DNA of 64,000 bases from Cubamyces lactineus (taxonomy: Eukaryota; Basidiomycota; Agaricomycetes; Polyporales; Polyporaceae), in assembly GCA_022376465.1 (NCBI GenBank), contig JACDTU010000015.1, positions 868,001 through 932,000 of the forward strand, read 5' to 3'. This document shows positions 1-10,935 of the stretch, piece after piece. The notes under the pieces were generated by a model that made no database searches, had not been told where the DNA came from, and was given only the letters and a program-made list of their open reading frames with translations. Each line of letters opens with the position of its first letter. The stretch's first letter is position 1. A program made the position numbers and the translations under genes.

Positions 1-715
1 GAGCTCTGCGCACTCTTGATGTGCCCAGACGAGATCACCTGCGGAGAGATGGAGTATGAGCGATTCGGCCTCGAAACTCGCCCAACCCTGCCCTTGGCCC
101 CGATACTTACCGCAGATCATAACACGGACCATCTTGCGTATCGTTTGTTTGTATTGTGTGCTACACTCGGTATGGCCGTCGACGAGGAGACGCTATCGCG
201 ACTGGGTGGCGGAGATGTCCACCGATCTTATATGGCCCCGCATCGTATCGGAATCGGGCCGCCGCTCCCGAGCGCAATACGTCTGGGGGTGCGCGCCCGA
301 GTGCAGCGAATTCGGAGCTCTGGACATGTCGCTGTGGTCGTCGCTGGCCTCGTTCAGATGACCTCAGTCGCAAGAATCAAATTTAGAGAGGCCGGAAAAC
401 AAACACGCGAACGTGCGGGAGCTTCGGTCCTTCGGTCCGGTGCACCGGGTCTAGACTCTGGAGGCGACAAGTTACAACAGCCTCCATGGGCGCCGACGGA
501 ACAACGCTCGCAAGAGAAGCTATGTTGCAGTACGAGTACAGAATGTCGTATTGATAGACCGTCAGGCAGGAAGAATACAAGTATGATACAAATCACCCTC
601 AGTTTCCGAGAGTCACCGGTAGTAGTACTACCGAGCAAGCCTACTCTCAGAATCTGGGAACTGGGTAACGGACACCGGGCACAAGAAGATGCCAGCGTAT
701 GCTTTGTGAAGCACT

Positions 716-3512
716 TCAGTAGAGGTATCTGAAGCCCTTCTTGCGCTTGAGGGCCTCCTCGAACGTAATGCCCTCGAGGCGCGCCGCGTCTTCAATCCGC
801 TCGCGCCTTGCCCCGGAGAGGTTCGCGAGCTCCTCCCGCTCGAGACGCTTGTTCTGGTTGATGAGGATCACACGGATCACTGAAGAATTTGAGTCAGCCA
901 GGAACTTGGTGGGATAACCTCAATGTACTTGACTTACCGACGGCGAGGACGGTAGCGAGCCCGAGAGCGGCGATACCGATGTACATGGACTGGTGGTAGT
1001 CCGGGCCCCACTCGGCTTTCCAGACGAAGGAGCTGATACTGTTACAAAAAAGGGAAAGTTTAGTGAAGTGGTGAGGGGGAAAAAGGGTAGTGGTGCGTAC
1101 AGGTTGCCGAGGTTACCGAACCCGTTGACGATGGCGATTGCTGCTGCACGCTTTGCGGGGGGACGCGGGACGGCGTTGGAGACCCAGACTGCCGTCAGCG
1201 CAAAGCCTGTGCGTCATGCAGTGTGAGTCTCGCGACCTTGAGAAGTGCGGAATGAAGAGGATGTGAGAAGAAGGGAGAGACTAACCAGCATAACCACAGG
1301 CCATGAGGAACATGGCGACGTAGCGGCCGCCGATGGAGAACGTCGAGACGCCAATGATGTAGCCGATGATGACGCCCCACCATGGCGCGCAGATGTGGAA
1401 GAAACGCTCTCCGGTACGGTCTGCGCGGGGAGGAGTGAGCATACAAGTTAACGACGTAGATGAGGAAAAGACGCACCGGCATTCCAGGCGCTGATGCAGC
1501 AGACGATGGTGGCAAGGATCCACGGGGGCCTATATTGGTAGGTGCAAGTTAGTGCTAGGTCTATAATGCGGCAGTGGCAATTGGGGGATTGGGAGTTGTG
1601 GTACTAACGCAGCGAGGAGAAGCGTGACCGTCGTCGAGAAGCCCAAAGTTCCCGCAATCCTAATGACAGATGAGAAGTCAGCTTAACATATATATTGATA
1701 GTGGGTGTGATCGTATGAAGGACGCACGTGGGGAAGAAGTTGACGAAGCCGAGGCCGAGCAGCTGAGAACATGTCATGACGGCGAAGATGGGAACCTTGG
1801 GGTCCTTGAGTGCCATGATAAGACCTTTCATCGCCCTGAGTATCAAAATTAGTTCATCATTCAATACGCATGGCCCCAAGACCATGGTGTGGTCCGAGTG
1901 AAGAAGGACGCACGAGTCGGTCGAGACGTCTTCGTCTGCTTCACCCGCATCTTCGGCCAGCCGCACTTGAGCGAGCCGACGCTGGGCCGGCGTGAGCCAC
2001 CGCGTGTTGTGTGGCTGGATGAATAGACGTTATATTGAGCTTCTGCAACTCATGAGGACGAGAACAGAAGCCGGTCACACATACATAGTCTGGAAGCAAG
2101 AAGCTGCATGACACGGAAGGAAGGCCGTCACCGTCAGCATTTATTGTACGTGGCATAAGAAAAGCCCAGAGCGCGTGTTGCGATGGGTGCTGACTTACGC
2201 GGCGAGGATTCCGATCGTGACTGTGATAGCACCCTATGCAAAAGTAGCTCAGCAACGAAGGCCGCGCGCGGGAACGAGAGGCCCATCTTCGGAGTTTACG
2301 CACCTCGATATAGAACAGCCTGAAAGTCGATGCACCCGTAAGAGATCGAATTATTCAGCATGCCCCAGGAACACGCGAGAGATAGCATGAGAGCGAAGGG
2401 AGGGGGAGGGAGGGGAATGGAAGCTCACCAGCGCCAGGCGCGGATGCCCAACTTGCCCTCCATGCGTGAGAGGATGCCGGCGGCCATGAGCTGTACCGCA
2501 GTCAAAGCGCGTTCTAATCAGTTTGGCTGTCGTAAGGGAGGCATCACGGGAGAAGGAGCACTGACACTGCCGAAGGCGTTCGAGATGAGCAGCCCGCCGT
2601 ACAGAATCGCGGAGCGGAAGGCGAGTTCCTGTTCAGGCGAGAGTTGCGTCGATTTGAGTTGAAGTCACAGTATAACGGACGCGCACGGAGGCGCGCTTGG
2701 AAATACGAACCTTGCGCGTATACCACCTGGAGAGGAGGTAGATTGCCCCCGGGTAGAACGCGGCCTGCAGAGCGTGAGATGGTTGGAGCTGTGAGGTACG
2801 CGAGAACGAGGCATGGAACGCACCTCTGGAAGACCAACGAAGATGCGAGCGACGACCATTCCGGCGTAAGTCTTCGACACCTACTCGCCAACGTAAGCTT
2901 CTGAACCATGTGTATGGAAGGAGTGGTGCGAACCCCAGTCAGTGCACTTGTCAGACCCCAGACGATGACACAGAAGGGGATGTAGTACGAAGGCCGCGTG
3001 ATGCGGTTCAGGATCTGAATGGAGATAAGACTGAGCAGCGCGTCCTTTTGCGGAGAGAAGTGGGGCCGCACAGACCATGTTGGAGGGAATCTGGGCTGGC
3101 ACGTAGGACGCGTAGAGAACCGCGAGGATGACAGAGTACTGGATATCTGCGAGAATTTTTGTGTGAATACGTCCTACTCAGCAAGTAAGGATAACGCGTT
3201 CTTACCCGACATTCCGAGATCCTGTTCAAGCCCTTTGAGCCTGGCCGCAGTCACCGCAGTCCGCTACGTAGCCAAGCCATTCGTTAGCCTCTGTGACGAT
3301 GCCATTTATGTGCTACTCACGTCAATGTAGTTCATGATGAAGATGAGCACAATCGTGGGGAGGAGCCTCCAGTCAAGGATGCGCACGAGCCTGCGCTCTG
3401 CAGCGGCGCGTACGTCCAATGCGAGGAGTTCGCCATCTTCGAGCGAGGACTCGGCTGAAGGGCGGCGCTCGACCTGCGCGATCGAAACCTTGTCTTTCTC
3501 GTCAAAGGACAT
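716..3512 (-). CDS. MFS transporter, Dal5-like (allantoate permease / anion:cation symporter family)
   Basis: Plasma-membrane carrier for an organic anion, vitamin or nitrogen compound; the substrate cannot be read from sequence. The start is the ATG at 3512 (MSFDEKDKVSIAQVERR). An acidic cytosolic N-terminus runs into LVRILDWRLLPTIVLIFIMNYID, the usual opening of the first helix in this family. About a dozen short exons follow, including YAGMVVARIFVGLPE, AFYPGAIYLLSRWYTRKE (A-motif region), WLFYIEGAITV, GVIIGYIIGVSTFSIGGRYVAMFLMACGYAG and the typical C-terminal tail EGITFEEALKRKKGFRYLY before a TGA at 716-718. Twelve membrane segments are expected. Each piece sits in a different short open frame separated by GT-AG introns. 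No frame damage was seen, though not every splice join was verified. A TATA element lies about 130 bp upstream. Confidence 0.88.
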
Positions 3513-3643
3513 AGTTGAACGTTAAGCGGCCCAGAAGTCGAGATGAAGACTATGGGGCGACGGGGGAAAGGTGAAACGAAGTGGTGGGGCGTGCAGCGAG
3601 AGCCAGGCACGGTCCGCGCACTCGTCGGGAGCACGACGTGAGG

Positions 3644-3651
3644 TTTATAAA
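3644..3651 (-). promoter_or_regulatory. TATA-like element of the MFS gene
   Basis: TTTATAAA, a self-complementary octamer, lies about 132 bp upstream of the MFS start codon. That distance suits a fungal TATA box with a short 5' UTR. Position and sequence are the only support. Confidence 0.45.
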
Positions 3652-6391
3652 CCGTCGACGGGCCCGCGTTTATACATATCTGCCGCGGAGGACCGAACGG
3701 GAGCCTGCGTGAGGGGACAGGGCTCAAATTCATAGCGCGGAACGGCTTCTGCGTTCGAAGGCGAGGGCAGGTGACCGAGCCTATCCACGATCCACGGTGA
3801 TGGCATTACCGTTGGATGGCCACGGCCGTCACAGCGAGGGCGAGCTGCCGGCGGTGTCCCTGGCGGCCTAGCGGGGCAGCACCACACCCACGGCTGCACG
3901 GCATCATCTGAGTGGACGCGAGCCGGCTGGAGAGTGTTCGAAAGCGGGCGGAAGGCGTGTCAGCTGAGAGCTGGATGGCCGGAGTGTGCACTGCTTCGCG
4001 AGGGTTCGTCGCAGATTCGCAGGTATTTGTGGGCGCTTCCTGGAATCTTCGGAGGACCGTACGTGGAAGGCGTGGCGGGATACATAGTATTTGCGTCCAG
4101 TAAGAGCGGTCATGTTCGACGCCTGAAGCTTGGCTGGAGTGTTCACGGGGTCAGTAAGATGCCCTCATCTCAGACAAGTCGAGGAACGGTAGACTGCTAG
4201 AGTGCTTTGGAGGACGGATGGCGGTGACGAACGGCGGCCCGGGAGTGATGCATCAAGGAGGATGTGCTATCGTCGACGAGACTAGTATGCAAGCGAGCGA
4301 CTGCTGACGGGTATGGTGGGTGAGGAAACTAACCTTGGCGGAGTGGAGATCTGCTGACCTTGGGGCTCTCGCACGCTAGCGCTGGCGCTGGGCCCGTTCG
4401 TTTCGAGCCCTCAAGCATAGCAAACGCATAGATGTCAACCTAGCCTGTGAGCTTGAGCCTGTATAACGGGAGTATTAGAAGGCGAATGCATTCTGTACCG
4501 CGGCGGAAGTTGATACGAGGATGCAGACGCGGCCGAAGCAACTGCAACATCAACGGAGATGGCTTGATGGAATAATGTTGTAACATGGAAGCGGAAGATG
4601 CAGCAGATGATACCGGCATTCCCAGGAAACAATTGCACAAAACAGCCCCTGTCCGAAATGAGTATTCTCCGGACTCGAGCATCGCAAACGGCAGCTGAGA
4701 GGACCACGAGACTCTGCGATGACGAGAGAAGAAGTTGGACGATACTCCTCGGCCTTCCGCACAGAACGCCAATGGCGCCGGCGTGACCAGTATCGTCCCT
4801 CGCGCGCCCCCGCGGTAACGTAGTACAAGTAACGCAGCCCATTGCATCCGCTCCCGCCCAATAAACACGCCAGGCATCTCCGAGACGAGTAGCCTCCGCG
4901 TGAGCCTGCTTCAACACCAATGGCAAGGCTCACAAGTGCTGTAGGCGCAGGTAGCGCTAACAAAGCGTCCGACTGCTTAGGCTCATGTACGTCGTGACTC
5001 TGAGTCGTAACAACGAACTTGAACCGGTTCCGTCCATTCGGTACGTACAACGCCCATCTTACGGCTGCGAGTCGAGCTCGGAAAGGAGACGCGGGGGTGA
5101 TGTACCTTGCTGCAGAAGATGAAATCTCAGATAGCCTATGGCTCCACAGAGATACACTCGAGAAGAAGCCAGCAAGTCTGGGCCAAGAGACGTCCCCAGC
5201 TAGCCACAGATCTCGACAAGGGGCAAGAGAAGCGAGCAAAGGCGATTAGTGTCAAAGCACACCAGGCGAACATTCGCCCACTGGTTGAGGGCGTGATTGG
5301 AATGCATTACTGTCATATAGCATGACGCGCAGGAGATGGGAGGACGAACACGTCCAGCGCCTAGCACTCTCTATTAGGCTCCCGTTGCTTGAGCAATAGA
5401 GGGCAACGCTGCATAGCCAGGGCATGTAGGTTGAGCGCGATGTCTCACGGAGACCATCATATGCAGAAGCTCTTGCTCTTGTAGTGGCGAAGACGCTCGT
5501 CGTGCCCAACGTCTCCGACGAATGCACTGTGGCCCTCTCGGTAGCAAACCAACATACGATCAAAAGACAAGCGAAGATACTGTAGGCTACTCACAGGGAC
5601 GCCGCGTTCCCGCCATTGAACCCGAGCCTGTCGGTCCAGCCGGTTCATCGGGACTCGGGCATGTCAATGGATGCGCATTACAAGTTCCGGGCAGGTTGCT
5701 TGAGGATTGGATAGTGGGGCACTGCACGGCGTTCCGGGAGGTTATGTCGCACATGAACGGGGCGCGCCGCGATGCGAGGGCGAATCAAGGCCAGGCGCGG
5801 TGACTGGGTGGCAAGGCTGAGTGCGTTGGATGCGTTATGGCATGCAGGAGGGTCGGTGCAATTGGGGCGTTATCCCTCGAGACTTGTACCTGTTTCATGC
5901 AACATGCTATAATCTAGCACCCAGTACATAGCACGGCAAGTCGCGGGCAGTATGGGGTAGGAAGTTTTGTCGGAACGGTGACCGGGTAGGCAGCGGGGTA
6001 CGCGCAGCGGCAGCAGAAGGTTGTGCTCGCAGCTCTAGAAGGCTCGAGGAAGTGCAGCGCTTGCGGTAGGCGTGCCTGCGCATGCGGAAGGAGGGCTTTG
6101 ATGTGAGGATGTAGCATCTCCGGAGTCAGAGAGCGCTACTAGTCGCGTACGCGTTGTCCGCAGGTTCGTGCGGATGTCTAGAAGTGCATGTCCGCCGGAG
6201 AGACCGGAGGAGAGACGCGCCCGGAATGGAAGGCGTTGCGGTCTGGCGGCGGTTGCTCCATCCACGGGGCTGACAATAGGGAACCCTTGAATCCAGCTTG
6301 AACCCTTGCATCCTTGACGACAGGCACATCCTAGGAGGACTAGTGTGCAGCACGCGCTCCGCATCCGGTATCGGTATTCGGTATTCTATTG
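3652..6391. other. Gene-poor stretch
   Basis: No convincing gene is visible. Open frames on both strands are short, overlap in several frames and show no recognisable domain or splice-linked series. No tRNA, terminal inverted repeats or tandem array was seen. It may be promoter DNA of the transporter plus decayed sequence. Confidence 0.4.
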
Positions 6392-6868
6392 CTATTGTAG
6401 GCAGGCATTGCCTCGCGTGCGTATAGACACCGAGTCGGCTACGCGCTCGCGCCCGCGAGAAGGGCATGAGGACGGGATTGCTGCAGCTCCTCCCTCGCGG
6501 GTTGTACCCCCAAACAGACGCGTGTGTGGTGTGCGATCAGTCTTGATCGAGCTGGAGCTCGAGTCTAGACGGTCGACTGGAAGCCGCGAGTAGTGGGTTG
6601 GAGGGCGAGAGGGACTGTGGATGATGCATGAGGTCTTGAAACGCAATGTCCGATGACGACGGATCCGCAGGATGGGTCCACGGAATGTAGATTTGAACAT
6701 GGCGCAGGACTGGGAGGCATGTTGAGACAACATCGCGGCGACCGCCAACCGGGCATCGTTGCTCGCGGGGTTCCGTGATGCGAGCGGGATCTGCAAGGTA
6801 ATCGCCCCGGGGAGATGTGGATAAGGTGTAAAGAGATCCCTTGGGCTTACCTTGCTGTTCGCTGCCAT
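6392..6868 (-). CDS. Possible small protein of unknown function
   Basis: Weak model. The ATG at 6868 opens with MAANSK, followed directly by a good donor (GTAAGC) and, 60 bp on, by a pyrimidine-flanked CTTGCAG acceptor at 6791. The next exon reads IPLASRNPASNDARLAVAAMLSQHA and stays open to a stop at 6392-6394, giving about 138 residues. The intron length is a multiple of three, so the frame is also open unspliced. The first part has GC-rich third positions; the later Ser/Arg/Thr-rich part looks less protein-like. No domain is recognised. It could be a first exon of a longer gene or a chance frame. Confidence 0.25.
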   Translation of the reverse strand: MAANSKVSPRDLFTPYPHLPGAITLQIPLASRNPASNDARLAVAAMLSQHASQSCAMFKSTFRGPILRIRRHRTLRFKTSCIIHSPSRPPTHYSRLPVDRLDSSSSSIKTDRTPHTRLFGGTTREGGAAAIPSSCPSRGRERVADSVSIRTRGNACLQ

Positions 6869-7066
6869 CTTAGAGCGCAAAGGAAGGATCAGATTGATGA
6901 CAACAGGAATGATAATGAGCCATAACCGAGTCGTAGAAGTTAGCTCGAGAGCTTCGCGTGCTTATTCTCTCGTGGCGGTCAAGACGAAAAAAGAGGTCTG
7001 CTGGCAGACTGCTGCTCTCTATGGCTCGTGCCAAGCCTCTCGATCTTCATCGTGGGACTGCTTGAC

Positions 7067-7090
7067 CTGCACTGGCTGCAGCCAGTGCAG
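7067..7090. repeat. Perfect 24-bp palindrome
   Basis: The half-site CTGCACTGGCTG is followed immediately by its reverse complement with no spacer. It lies in the gene-poor stretch between the transporter and the cupin gene. It could be a dimeric regulator site, a cruciform-prone element or chance. Confidence 0.6.
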
Positions 7091-7977
7091 CAGCATGGTG
7101 TGTCTGGACTTCAAAAGCGATCACAGTGATCTCCACGTACCAATGTCACAATGATGTGCCACCCCAACGGGAATCAAAAGCTTGCTGCCCAACAGGGCAG
7201 TCGTACCTGCTGGTCCTTCGCCGTGCACCAGAACTTCAGAAGCGCATCGGGGAGACCGGCTCCGCCTGCTTAGAGTGGCGGGCGGAAAGTACCGTGCTTG
7301 TACGTTTGTTTTTCAGGGACGACGAGAAGCCTGAACAAAGCTTGAATACGCGACAGAGCAGCTCCATCGCGTGACTGGCAGGATGCAATGTTGAAGAGGT
7401 GTAATTGTAAGTGAGTACCTGGGTACCTGTAACTCTCCCCGATGCTACCTCGGACGATGGGGATCGGAGGTCTTGATGTGCGCATCTCGGGAGGCCACGG
7501 GCTTGTGCATGATTCGATGAGGCGATCTACGTGGAACACAGACATCTAGAGGAGGAAGGCATTGGCCAACGCGCTGTGCTGTGCTTTCAGAGCCTGACAA
7601 TACACGTTGTGGGGTCGCGGAGAGGGATCTCTTCCAGAAAAGACACGTGCCTGCGCGTCTGCGCCCACAGGGCCGCGGCAGCGTGCCAGAGAACGAGGAT
7701 GCGTACTGATAGAACACGATAGGGGCCTCGCTAAGCGGGCGCGGGGCGAGTGGTCCGATGCAGAGGATGCGGATGGGTGCGCGCGGGCAGGCCTCGAGGG
7801 CGAGCGGGGGCCTGGGCTGTGGGGAGGGATGATAGTGACAGCATGGGGGACTGAATGGGCAGGAGGCGTGGCCCTCGGTAGACGAGCTCGTGTGTGTTGC
7901 CGCGAAAGAAAAAAAGCTCGTGGAAGGAGGTCGTGCGGGGCGAGGAATATCAGAGTCCGGAGGGAGCGATGGACACA
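7091..7977. other. Intergenic region upstream of the cupin gene
   Basis: Nothing coding is supported. Long minus-strand open frames (about 7445-8139) overlap in two frames, are Pro/Ser/Arg/His-rich and match no family, so they look like GC-rich shadows. The right part probably holds the cupin promoter. Confidence 0.4.
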
Positions 7978-7983
7978 TATAAA
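7978..7983 (+). promoter_or_regulatory. TATA-like element of the cupin gene
   Basis: TATAAA lies 210 bp before the ATG at 8193. A second AT-rich run (AATAAATATC, about 8013) is 180 bp upstream and could serve instead. Confidence 0.4.
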
Positions 7984-8192
7984 CGGAATACAATGAGCTG
8001 GTCGGACGAGAGAATAAATATCCGCCCGCGGCCAAAGTCGAGATCGGACCTGTTCGTTCGTTCGTCCGCTGCCCCTCCCGGAGTGCTGATCATATCTTAC
8101 CCCAACCCGTTCGACCTCTTGTGCTCGTCCGCACTCCAATCATCCCAAACGCTGTCTGAGACGGAGACACGGAAAATATAGCGCAGCCAGCC

Positions 8193-8771
8193 ATGCGGAA
8201 CCACAGATCACTCACGCTCGAGAAGAAACTCCTTCCGCTCACCCCCCTCTCTACCCTACGCGTCGAGCGCCACCAGATCCCCGCGCACGGTCTCATACCC
8301 AACACCTCCATCCAGCACAGGCCGCTCATCATCTACCGCAACCTCTTCCCCAACCCGGCCGACGCGTCGCAGATTGAGAGCCACCTCGTCGCCGTCGGGG
8401 TGTGCGAGCCCATGTGGCGCTACCCGCTCTACCCAGACGATCATTTCCATACCACCTCGCACGAGCTCGTCATTTGCCACCGTGGACGCGCCCGCGTCAA
8501 CTTTGGTGGCGAGGGATGCCCAGGCGCGGTCGTGACGGAGGTCCAGGCGGGCGACGCGGTGTTCATCCCGGCGGGGGTGTCGCACCGGACTGTCGAGGAT
8601 CTCGAAGGTGGCGGCTTCGAGATGGTGGGCTCGTACCCCGTGGGGTCAGAGCACTGGGACATGTGCTACGGGAAGCCGGGGGAGGAGGAGCACATTGCGA
8701 ACATCAAGGACCTACCGTGGGTCGAAAAGGATCCCATCTACGGAGACGGAGGTCCGGCCGTGCAGGCGTGA
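8193..8771 (+). CDS. YjlB-like single-domain cupin protein
   Basis: A 192-residue, single-exon, probably cytosolic protein. The cupin core starts near residue 75: WRYPLYPDDHFHTTSHELV supplies the His-x-His and Glu ligands of cupin motif 1, followed by GRARVNFGGEG. Motif 2 is AGDAVFIPAGVSHRTVED with the last His ligand. It continues as GSYPVGSEHWDM, the pattern of the YjlB-like cupin family. Those proteins are small metal-binding cupins without a settled reaction; a sugar or small-acid enzyme is only a guess. There is no signal peptide or membrane segment. The ATG at 8193 follows a short pyrimidine-rich leader and two TATA-like elements. The bicupin oxalate decarboxylase gene 2 kb downstream has a different architecture. 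Confidence 0.85.
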   Translation: MRNHRSLTLEKKLLPLTPLSTLRVERHQIPAHGLIPNTSIQHRPLIIYRNLFPNPADASQIESHLVAVGVCEPMWRYPLYPDDHFHTTSHELVICHRGRARVNFGGEGCPGAVVTEVQAGDAVFIPAGVSHRTVEDLEGGGFEMVGSYPVGSEHWDMCYGKPGEEEHIANIKDLPWVEKDPIYGDGGPAVQA

Positions 8772-10795
8772 AGGCGAGATGGGATATCTGGATGTAGGAT
8801 GCGGTGTACATGGTTGTGTATGATGATGGTAGAGAGGAAAGGCGCAGGCGTCGGACATTGGGCGGACGGACTTGGGTGTTGGTTGGAGGAAGGAACGGAT
8901 GGGCGCTTGGATGTGTACTACCCTTTCATCTGCGACGACCATCTTCGATACCACGCATACACTCTGTGCCCTGGCTTCTCAGTTCAATTGGCAGAGAACT
9001 ATACCATGCTACTCTGATCTCGTGGCAAGCAGGTCGACTCGGTGTGAAGTAAGTTTAGCACCAATATTCGCATGTCGCGTATATGTGACCAAGTATTTAC
9101 TGACTTGCTGCGACTATAGGTTTCGTTGATTCCCTCGATGCATTGTCTAGAGCATGGATGCTCAGACGCCGGCTAGAGCTGATGTGATAAACGGTCTACG
9201 ACCGGAGTCAGCTGGACGCAGGACGAAGCGACTCTTCCCGAGTTCGGTGTGTGCTCTGAGAGTACACCTCTGCTCTGCGAGATCCAAGAACCCTAGTCTT
9301 TTACCCGCCGCAGCCCGACACGCGCAGTCGACGAGCGACTTAGCGCGGACCATACGAAGGCGCCCCGGTACCTTGCCGCGCTGTGTGATTCGGGCAAGTC
9401 TTGGACGCTGACGCTGACTCTGAACCGCACCCGCCGGCGTCTTGAAGGGGTTCCCCGGGAGTCTGCTGAGGCACCCATTGGTTTGAACCCGGTCTCAATG
9501 ACGAATTTGTGGTCCACGGCCGCCGTTTGTGCGCGCAACTACAAGTGTTTGAGACGATTCGTGCGTCCACCGGTGACTATGCCGTCCGGCAGGTATCCTG
9601 AGCGTTCGCGAAGGTGTCCTGACTGAATTGAACGTACTCGCTGCGGCAAAGAGCTTCGAAAAGCCTTTGGCCATATGCGTGCCGAGCGTCATGAGCTCGC
9701 AGTATGTGTCCCGAATTACACCACCTCGTGCACGGCCGAGGCAAATTGACCGCTCTGACGTCCGCAGCTAATGACTCTAATCTCCGTAGGCGTTCTATGA
9801 GGTGAGTAGTGTGCTCTATAATTGTAACGTCGCTAATTTTGGAGGCTTTAGCCTTGTGTAGATCTTGCGCCCACTCTTATCGATGCGCCGAACGAATGTT
9901 CCGTATACTGCCGCCATTGCATGACCTGGGACCAGCGGAAACTGAACATGAGTGTACTGGTGAGTGTGCGCAAGAACTCGGAAATCTCTACTTCTTCCGG
10001 CCAACCAAAACAAAACATGACGTCGTTGTCTACGTTCACACCCGGGACGCTCAATGACGCTCTGCATGTGGACCCTGGCGCCCCCGATACGTGCCTGCCG
10101 ATTCTACCATCTCCTGCCAGGCATGGAATCGCGTCTATTTTTTCTCATACTCACCGGTTTCTCGTCGTCTCCCTCAGAACCACTTTCGAGCTTCCCGCGG
10201 TTCCGAAGCATCTCGACACTCCTTCTCCGGACTGATGCAAGGCGGTCTCACCATGAGGGATGTCCGGATATGATGCCCTGACGGGCTTCACTGTGCGAGG
10301 GTCGCAATGATACCAACCACGAGCATCGTGAAAAGTCGGGGTCGCATTTGTTAGTGCAGAGCGCAGAGTTCGTCCTCCGTAACATCGCCGCGATCACGGC
10401 AGCCCCAGCTGCATGCGTGCATTCGGAATACGCAACATCGCCACAGACATCACCGCCGGCAGCATTGTGAGGATTTGCGTGAATGCCCACGATCCCTGGG
10501 CGCGGCCGTGCTAGCTTGTGTGGCGTGCCGGAGATCGCTGTGCTGGCCATGGTAAGGATGAACGTAGCGCTCCGTGGGTGGAAGGTTGTGCGGGGTAGTG
10601 TGAGCACAAGGTCGACGCGGCACGCGCGGGCAGGAGTGCACTTCGCCGGTATGGTTGGCGTTCGAGGGCGCAGGGGTGAATGGGCTCTCTAATTCGGGAG
10701 CGTACGGGAGGCGTCGTGGACCATTGTGCAGAATGGGCGGGTGGACTTCCCTTCTACGATTTTGAAGTACGTCTCAAGGGCGGTCGGGGCGCATG
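8772..10795. other. Intergenic stretch, possible decayed minus-strand gene
   Basis: No intact gene is supported. Minus-strand fragments near 9495-10607 include short plausible stretches such as WAFTQILTMLPAVMSVAML (about 10450), but they lie in different frames with stops and no consistent splice sites. This may be a dead gene or chance. Confidence 0.3.
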
Positions 10796-10802
10796 TATAA
10801 AA
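10796..10802 (+). promoter_or_regulatory. TATA box of the oxalate decarboxylase gene
   Basis: TATAAAA lies 134 bp before the ATG at 10936. It is followed by a CT-rich leader (TCTCTTCTCTCCCGCC), a common core-promoter layout in strongly expressed fungal genes. Confidence 0.55.
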
Positions 10803-10935
10803 CCAAGGTGCGTCGAGGCGTTGGACGACAGCAGCAACGCCCTCGAGTCGCGCTCTCTTCTCTCCCGCCTCAACTTCTCACCTCCTTCGCATTCGCCCCC
10901 TCAGACTTGGTTGTAGCTCCAGCACCGCGTTCGTC

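Noticed and set aside
1..715. 238-codon plus-strand frame at the window start
   Set aside because: No domain, and several overlapping frames; it lies in the 3' flank of the transporter gene.
7445..8139. Long overlapping minus-strand frames upstream of the cupin gene (about 197 codons)
   Set aside because: Pro/Ser/Arg/His-rich in two overlapping frames, no domain, and lying in the likely promoter; typical of GC-rich non-coding DNA.
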